DNA of 24,511 nt from Tubiluchus corallicola. Lineage: Eukaryota > Priapulida > Priapulimorpha > Priapulimorphida > Tubiluchidae. Where the stretch lies: assembly GCA_030141605.1 (NCBI GenBank), contig JAQGDQ010000235.1, positions 320,811 to 345,321 of the forward strand. The letters are read 5' to 3'. The notes under the pieces are model-generated. The model made no database searches, had not been told where the DNA came from, and worked only from the letters and a program-made list of their open reading frames with translations. Both the position numbers and the translations under genes were made by a program. Shown here in pieces: positions 18,488 through 24,511 of this stretch (its first letter is position 1; each line of letters begins with the position of its first letter).

Positions 18488-18851
18488 TCTCTTCCTCCCT
18501 GGTGTAGTCCAAAGGAAAGCGGAGAGATACGTTTGGCATCAGGTTGGCTGCAGGAGCTGCCGGAGTCAGTGAGCATGCTGCTCTGGTCCGCCTTCGGGGC
18601 TCCAATCCTGACTTGGAAGGTTTACTCCTCTACACATGGCCGTTAGGTCACTTGACCTCCTCCGCCATCTACCCGTTGGCTGCTTGTGCAGCTCCTCCGC
18701 CTAGTGTCGAGATACAGCGTAGGCATCCCGCAAACCTGCAGCACCTGGTATTCCTAGGCGGTCACCCATCCAAGTACTATCCAGGCTCTACGTTGCTTAA
18801 CTTCTGTGATCAGACGAGAACCGGTGTTTTCAACGTGATTTGGCCGTAGTC
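18488..18851 (-). mobile_element. 5S rRNA-headed SINE-like element, 3'-shortened copy
   Basis: On the minus strand this begins with a 120-bp 5S-like head (18851 to 18732) and continues through the same body as 16379-16743 (for example CTAGGCGGAGGAGCTG, GAGGAGTAAACCTTCC and ACTCCGGCAGCTCCTGCAGC). The two copies differ by scattered substitutions and almost no indels. Similarity stops after GGGAGGAAGAGA, about 220 bp before the end of the longer copy, and no AAC tail is present. It is markedly GC-richer than its surroundings. The 101-codon plus-strand frame at 18544-18849 is antisense to the element and not called. Confidence 0.75.
18732..18851 (-). pseudogene. 5S rRNA-derived sequence (SINE head)
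   Basis: Minus strand: GACTACGGCC start, ACACCGGTTCTCGTCTGATC, AAGTTAAGCAACG, TAGTACTTGGATGGGTGACC, GCCTAGGAATACCAGG, and a GTGCTGCAGGTTT end. This is closer to canonical animal 5S than the copy at 16379, with intact AGCAACG and CTTGGATGGGTGACCGCC. It still has CAAATCACG in helix I-II and TAGAGCCTGG where functional 5S genes normally differ. Confidence 0.85.
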
Positions 18852-19238
18852 AATGAACAATAAACAATAAAATAGTGATATTTCTTAAAGAATAAAAATA
18901 AACAATAAAATAGTGATATATCTCTTATTTGTTGCCAAACAAAAGACAGCTATTCTAGTTTATTTAAATGGATTTGCAAAAAGTTTATATTTCAAACTAT
19001 GTAAATGTCACAAAAGCATAATCACGAGTAAACATATTCAAAACGGGCGCAGGCGAGTTAAATGGCGGCTCCATCTAAGGGGGCTATGATGATTTCATTA
19101 ATCTAGGGGTCCCAAAGGGCTATAATCCCGCCCTGCGTGTCACCCTTAGAACATTTGTTCTTATGCTCTTTGGCGTTAAATAAATGTTCGTGTCATAACA
19201 TTAGTCACGTGTAAGAAATTGAAAACCGCGAAATTACA
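18852..19238. other. Unassigned sequence with a small duplication
   Basis: AATAAACAATAAAATAGTGA occurs twice (near 18858 and 18895), a local duplication of about 37-bp spacing. A GC-richer patch near 19050-19140 cannot be classified. Confidence 0.4.
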
Positions 19239-19712
19239 TTAACCCTTTCAGTCCCAAATTATTTTTTTAATAAGAGAGAATTTTTTGGCTTGGTACTTTT
19301 GTTCAGTATGTCCATCTTGTTTACACATAATAATTGTTTTCTTTCTACCTGTGCCCGCGTGCTTAATATAGCCTGCATCCCACGGGATACATTGGGATTC
19401 AATGGAAGCATAAAATGTGCTTCATTTTGCAACTGCTGATAATTTTTTAAAGTATTTAAGACATTTAGCATGCATGCTATGCTGATCTGTACAAAGTCGT
19501 CTCTAAAGTACTGTACCTTGCACAGTTTTTTGTGCTATGTAGATTTTCTAGTTTGCCGTTTTATCACTATTTTAGTCTATTGTTATTGGCTTAAATCAAA
19601 ATAACTATTAACAGGTCAAATAACTGTCAGTTTTAAAATTTTATTAACTTTAAAGGCAGAAATATTTAGTATTCTCGTATCCCATGAGACACAACGGGTA
19701 TGAAAGGGTTAA
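19239..19712. mobile_element. piggyBac-like non-autonomous element (MITE), 466 bp
   Basis: TTAA at 19239-19242 and 19709-19712 flank a 466-bp core that begins CCCTTTCAGTCCC and ends GGGTATGAAAGGG. The inverse of the latter is CCCTTTCATACCC, so the ends match at 11 of 13 positions. TTAA target duplication plus CCC/GGG-type termini is diagnostic of the piggyBac superfamily (family knowledge). A motif next to the right end, ATCCCATGAGACACAACGGG (19679-19698), resembles an internal ATCCCACGGGATACATTGGG at 19377-19396, as expected of subterminal repeats. No transposase is present. The minus frame 19259-19471 is not recognisable. Confidence 0.8.
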
Positions 19713-20103
19713 AATCCTGTAACGTAAGAAATTACGGGTGACCTTCATGACAGTATAACTACTCTCATGCTGTACATTTACTTTATCATCAATAAAGATG
19801 TAAGCGAAACCCAGTAATTTGCCTAAATTCATTATTAAAGTCATTAAAATTGTGAATTATGACTTTTACACGTTGGCATAATCAAATCTTATGTCCCTAA
19901 CTCGTCTCCATTTGCCCATTACTGTCAACATCTATGATCATAAAGCCAAAGATCATAAACCAGCAACACGAGGTGCAAGAGTGAGAGAGAGAGAGATCAA
20001 ATACTCTGTTCTTTGTGGCAAGAGTTTTTTTACCAGTGACAGTTTAAATTGTAATAAAATATGTAAGTATGCACTAAATACAGAAATCCTCGTTTTTCTT
20101 AAA
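19713..20103. other. Unassigned sequence
   Basis: Contains a short GAGAGAGAGAGA run near 19983-19996. No gene is recognised. Confidence 0.4.
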
Positions 20104-20622
20104 GGAAGACAGGATGATTTTTCATACACTACCCGATTTTCAAGTTTGATAAAAAGTTTACATTTTAATACAATTAATACTGCAGAAGCATTTCTGATGG
20201 TTAAATAACATATTAAAATCTTAATTAATGGCGGGCGAGCCCAACTATTGATGACATCACAAACTAACATAATTTTCAACATCAAAAATATTCCATGAGC
20301 GTGTTGCACGTGTTTGTGAAAGCAAAAATTGAAGTACAGTGCTACTGTAAGATATTCAGTGTGTTGTACTAAAACTAGGCAAGTTTTAAGATAAAAATTC
20401 AAATTTCAAATTTACCGCTGTGCTCACGCATGAGCTGCCGAATGTGCGCAACTTGTCAGAAACTATGTCAAGAACTTGTGGCGCGAACGTGAAATTGTGT
20501 TTGTGTGGTAATAATTCTTTCACGTAAGTCATTTTTGTAAAAATAGCATGTTTCCTTTCAATAATTTAAAGAGTAGATTGTTTTTACCTGCAGTTTAAGA
20601 TTGGGTCCGGTTTTGCTTTAAT
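20104..20622 (+). repeat. Dispersed repeat family 1, copy B
   Basis: Same orientation as copy A (1808-2437), at roughly 85% identity by eye, lacking about 110 bp present in A. It begins near GGAAGACAGGATGATTTTTC and ends at CCGGTTTTGCTTTA, the family's right edge. About a dozen bases later the 37-bp tandem array begins. The minus strand is open from 20402 to 19953, with a peptide related to that in copy A. Part of it is flanking sequence, and no domain is identified. Confidence 0.8.
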
Positions 20623-20634
20623 TCCTTGGGCGGA

Positions 20635-21962
20635 TCCAACTTTGTTGAGTATTCCTAACTTTGTCAACGTTTCCAACTTTGTTGAGTATTCCCAACTTTG
20701 TCAACGTTTCCAACTCTGTTGAGTATTCCTAACTTTGTCAGCATTTCCAACTTTGTTGAGTATTCCTAACTTTGTCAGCATTTCCAACTTTGTTGAGTAT
20801 TCCTAACTTTGTTGAGTATTCCTAACTTTGTCAGCATTTCCAACTTTGTTGAGTATTCCTAACTTTGTCAGCATTTCCAACTTTGTTGAGTATTCCTAAC
20901 TTTCTCAGCATTTCCAAGTTTGTTGAGTATTCCTAACTTTCTCAGCATTTCCAACTCTGTTGAGTATTCCTAACTTTGTCAGCATTTCCAACTTTGTTGA
21001 GTATTCCTAACTTTGTCAGCATTTCCAACTTTGTTGAGTATTCCTAACTTGTCAGCATATCCAACTTTGTTGAGTATTCCTATCTTGTCAACATTTCCAA
21101 CTTTGTTGAGTATTCCTAACTTTGTCAGCATTTCCAACTTTGTTGAGTATTCCTAACTTTGTCAGCATTTCCAACTTTGTTGAGTATTCCTAACTTGTCA
21201 GCATATCCAACTTTGTTGAGTATTCCCAACTTTGTCAGCATTTCCAAGTTTGTTGAGTATTCCTAACTTTGTCAGCATTTCCAACTTTGTTGAGTATTCC
21301 TAACTTTGTCAGCATTTCCAACTTTGTTGAGTATTCCTATCTTGTCAGCATATCGAACTTTGTTGAGTATTCCTAACTTGTCAGCATTTCCAACTTTGTT
21401 GAGTATTCCTAACTTTGTCAACATTTCCAACTCTGTTGAGTATTCCTAACTTTTTCAACATTTCCAACTCTGTTGAGTATTCCTAACTTTGTCAGCATTT
21501 CCAACTTTGTTGAGTATTCCTATCTTGTCAGCATATCGAACTTTGTCGAGTATTCCTAACTTGTCAGCATTTCCAACTTTGTTGAGTATTCCTAACTTGT
21601 CAGCATTTCCAACTTTGTTGAGTATTCCTAACTTGTCAGCATATCCAACTTTGTTGAGTATTCCTAACTTTGTCAGCATTTCCAACTTTGTTGAGTATTC
21701 CTAACTTGTCAGCATATCCAACTTTGTTGAGTATTCCTAACTTTGTCAGCATTTCCAACTTTGTTGAGTATTCCTAACTTGTCAGCATTTCTAACTTTGT
21801 TGAGTATTCCTAACTTGTCAGCATTTCCAACTTTGTTGAGTATTCCTAACTTGTCAGCATTTCCAACTTTGTTGAGTATTCCTATCTTGTCAGCATATCC
21901 AACTTTGTTGAGTATTCCTATCTTGTCAACATTTCCAACTCTGTTGAGTATTCCCAACTTTG
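20635..21962. repeat. ~37-bp tandem array (dimeric unit), about 36 copies
   Basis: Alternating half-units, CATTTCCAACTTTGTTGAG and TATTCCTAACTTTGTCAG, make a 37-bp dimer. Many copies lose a base in AACTTTGTC or change CATTTCC to CATATCC, giving 35-36-bp variants. Some 36-bp runs keep a frame open (for example 21455-21966 minus, KLGILNKVGNAD repeats), which is incidental. The array changes character at about 21962, where the TTTGTTGAG half disappears. Confidence 0.95.
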
Positions 21963-22629
21963 TCAACTATTCCTAACTTTGTCAACCATTCCTAACTTTG
22001 TCAACTATTCCCAACTTTGTCAACTATTCCTAACTTTGTCAACCATTCCTAACTTTGTCAACTATTCCTAACTTTGTCAGCATTTCTAACTTTGTCTGCA
22101 TTCCTAACTTTGTCAGCATTCCTAACTTTGTCAACTATTCCCAACTTTGTCAACTATTCCTAACTTTGTCAACTATTCCTAACTTTGTCAACCATTCCTA
22201 ACTTTGTCAAGCATTTCTAACTTTGTCAGCATTTCTAACTTTGTCAACCATTCCTAACTTTGTCAGCATTTCTAACTTTGTCAACTATTCCTAACTTTGT
22301 CAACTATTCCTAACTTTGTCAAGTATTCCTAACTTTGTCAGCATTTCTAACTTTGTCAACTATTCCTAACTTTGTCAACTATTCCTAACTTTGTCAACTA
22401 TTCCTAACTTTGTCAAGCATTTCTAACTTTGTCAGCATTTCTAACTTTGTCAACTATTCCTAACTTTGTCAACTATTCCTAACTTTGTCAGCATTCCTAA
22501 CTTTGTCAAGCATTTCTAACTTTGTCAGCATTTCTAACTTTGTCAACTATTCCTAACTTTGTCAACTATTCCTAACTTTGACAAGCATTTCTAACTTTGT
22601 CAGCATTTCTAACTTTGTCAACTATTCCC
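21963..22629. repeat. ~19-bp tandem array (monomeric unit), about 35 copies
   Basis: Units ACTATTCCTAACTTTGTCA, with ACCATTCC, GCATTTC and AAGCATTTC variants, follow the 37-bp dimer array without a gap. The unit is clearly the same as one half of the dimer. Blocks of several variant units recur (for example AGCATTTC-GCATTTC-ACTATTCC series near 22205, 22410, 22510 and 22580), suggesting a larger period superimposed on the monomer. Confidence 0.95.
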
Positions 22630-23386
22630 TGCTTTATCTAGCAATATTTATTTAACCATTCTAGTAGGTGATTCACATGAGAAAAGAAGCATTTATAGTG
22701 AACAGCTCACTACTTTTATGTGAAATTAGCGCCAACTATGCTGTCTAGACATTCGATACTCACTGACTGACTGACTGAGGATGTTATCATGAACTTTGAC
22801 CTCCATTTGAGTAACCACGTCACTAGTTACGAACAGATAGGAGGCTTAAGTACGATACCTTAAAGCGATTTTAACCGTTCAAATAGTTTTTACTTCAAAT
22901 GCACTGAAAACGTTTTCTTCATAGCATGTGGAGTCACGTTAGCTTTGAGAAGTATTGTCAATGTTTTCACATTTTGAGGGTTGGGATATACTGATTATAC
23001 TGATGTACTGCCACATTTTAGACCTTTAGTTCTCGAATGAAGCCTACATTTAAATTTGATAGTCTGTGTTTACATACGTAGATGCTTCAGATGCAGTAGG
23101 ACAGCAGGTTGTTACTCTGATTGATGATGTACTGACAGCTTTCTGATTTTATGCCTAATTTGACGATTTGATGATTCATAACTGCTGTGACCTTTTTCTG
23201 CAGATTATGTTTGATGCTTGTAAGATTTAAATGCCAGAGGTGGCTGTTATGTATAAGTTTAGTATGTTTGTTATTTTAAGGTCATATAAATGATGTTTAG
23301 TTTGGTCTGAACATTTGAAAGTTTTGCAACACTAGATTTCGATTTTTTGTAATTTGTAACATGTTTGTAATCTACAACCGAATGAT
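22630..23386. other. Unassigned sequence
   Basis: No gene, RNA or element is recognised. There is a short CTGA run near 22760-22779. It separates the tandem array from the MITE at 23387. Confidence 0.4.
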
Positions 23387-23768
23387 TAATCAGCCTTTTC
23401 ACAGTTTCGTTGTGCGCACGCGCAATTGTTGTACGTCAAAGGTTTAGTGTAGCACGGCATCGCGTCTTAACTACAATAGTCACGTGACATGTGGGTAATG
23501 CAAAGCATCAGTCCAGTAACTGCAGTTGTTTTACGTGGAGTTTACTTAATTATGCATTAGTCTGTGCTTAGAGTGATGACCTAGCAGGATCTTGCTTGGG
23601 AACAAGAAAAAATGAACTGGGTAAAGTTCTAGCTGTTAGAACTGTTACTATTACAATAACATGGGCTGCGAGGCGTTGTCAAGTGTACACAAATATGTTG
23701 TCTCATACGCTTAACCTTTGACCTTTTCACGATCATCATCAATCGCTGGAACTGTGAAAATGTCATTA
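23387..23768 (+). mobile_element. MITE family 1, full-length copy 2
   Basis: 382 bp with inverted ends: left TAATCAGCCTTTTCACAGTT, right reverse complement TAATGACATTTTCACAGTTCC. It matches the 6376-6772 copy over its length in inverted orientation. The termini are more diverged than in copy 1, but the TTTTCACAGTT core is kept at both ends, and both ends again lie at TA. There is no internal transposase. Confidence 0.8.
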
Positions 23769-24118
23769 TATTATAATAATCTTATAAACGCTTACAAAAA
23801 TGCTTTCTTTTCTTTTCTTAGAATAAATAACGGTTAGCAAGCCAATGCGAAATTTGAAGTTTGATTTTTTATCGTTCCATCAACTACATCCGATACAGAA
23901 GACCTGTGTTTCCTCTTATGTCTTAGGCAGTATAAAATGTCAAATGTATCTTCACTGTTTGCATGTAGCGAGAGAGCTGAGAGAGTTGGGCAATGCAATG
24001 AATAGATTTATTCATAATTTCCCCAGGTGTAGTAGGATCAGTTTGTTTTGATTGCATGGCAAAAACAATGAAAATGTATCAGTTTAAAAGTGTTTCGTGT
24101 AACCAGTATAATTTCCCA
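23769..24118. other. Unassigned sequence
   Basis: A pyrimidine tract ending in TTTTCTTAG (to 23820) looks like a splice acceptor. The frame that follows meets a stop almost at once, and the 68-codon frame at 23845-24051 has no recognisable domain, so no exon is called. Confidence 0.3.
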
Positions 24119-24511
24119 TTAATACTTCATACTGGTAGTAGCAGTGCTGGATTACCCTATAGGCTAGTATAGGATGTAGCCTAGGGTCCCTGAAGCTTGG
24201 AGGCTTTCATTCATACATCATACAGGTAGTAGCAGTGCTGGATTATCCTGTAGGCTAGTATAGGATGCAGCCTAGGGTCCCTGAAGCTTAAGGGCTTTCA
24301 TTCATACATCATACAGGTAGTAGCAGTGCTGGATTATCCTGTAGGCTAGTATAGGATGTAGCCTAGGGTCCCTGAAGCTTGGGGGCTTTCATTCATACGT
24401 CATACAGGTAGTAGCAGTGCTGGATTATCCTATAGGCTAGTATAGGATGCAGCCTAGGGTCCCTGAAGCTTGGGGGCTTTCATTCATGCATCATACAGGT
24501 AGTAGCAGTGC
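24119..24511. repeat. 91-bp tandem repeat, over 4 copies, cut by right edge
   Basis: GGTAGTAGCAGTGCTGG recurs at 24134, 24225, 24316, 24407 and 24498, exactly 91 bp apart. Each unit contains CAGTGCTGGATTA, the inverted repeat CCTATA/TATAGG, a second pair AGGCTA/TAGCCT, and AGGGTCCCTGAAGCTT. Units are nearly identical, so the array looks young. It continues past the window. Confidence 0.95.

Noticed and set aside
17253-19078. Shared AATGGCGGCT(A/C)CATCTA near 17253 and 19061 as a dispersed repeat
   Set aside because: Only about 17 bp match and the flanks do not; one such match is expected by chance in a window this size.
23803-24051. Splice acceptor plus exon
   Set aside because: The pyrimidine tract and AG are good, but the frame leading to the 68-codon stretch has a stop four bases after the acceptor, and no donor or domain supports an exon.

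Overview
The window looks like intergenic, repeat-dominated nuclear DNA from an invertebrate animal. The evidence is AT-rich sequence, 5S rRNA-derived repeats with an animal-type 5S body, decayed non-LTR retrotransposon (LINE) 3' ends, small DNA transposons with terminal inverted repeats (a piggyBac-like one with TTAA target duplications and a second family in three copies), and at least eleven different tandem arrays making up a little over a third of the window by my coordinate sums. I cannot name the species or phylum. I see no intact host protein-coding gene and no convincing exon. The long open frames lie in tandem repeats whose unit length is a multiple of three, or in 5-bp repeats that lack stops in every frame.

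Layout. 1-174: 76-bp repeat cut by the left edge. 1808-2437: copy A of an unclassified dispersed repeat (copy B at 20104-20622, terminal fragment C at 16048-16107, reversed). 2891-3010 and 4848-5163: related ~15-bp motif arrays in opposite orientations. 3257-3366, 3921-4570 and 7944-8852: three places where a microsatellite abuts a reversed AATAAA. In the last two, decayed LINE reverse-transcriptase C-terminal coding follows, so the microsatellites look like 3' tails of minus-strand retrotransposons. 6376-6772, 23387-23768 and 17385-17556: a MITE-like family, two full-length copies in opposite orientation and one fragment. 8853-13602: a 66-bp minisatellite of 72 units with higher-order structure. 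13933-14365: a 34-bp AT-rich array. 14437-14511: a tRNA-like pseudogene on the minus strand. 15268-15712: a TYGYR pentanucleotide array. 16379-16963 and 18488-18851: two 5S-headed SINE-like elements in inverted orientation, heads outward. 18140-18345: a 9-bp array bracketed by a 20-bp direct repeat. 19239-19712: a piggyBac-like non-autonomous element. 20635-22629: an array changing from ~37-bp dimers to ~19-bp monomers. 24119-24511: a 91-bp repeat running off the right edge.

No genes work together here. The interest lies in how transposable elements and tandem repeats are nested and adjacent: LINE tails as microsatellites, arrays abutting element ends, and inverted 5S-derived elements around a 1.7-kb core. 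All family assignments are from recognition by eye and need library searches.
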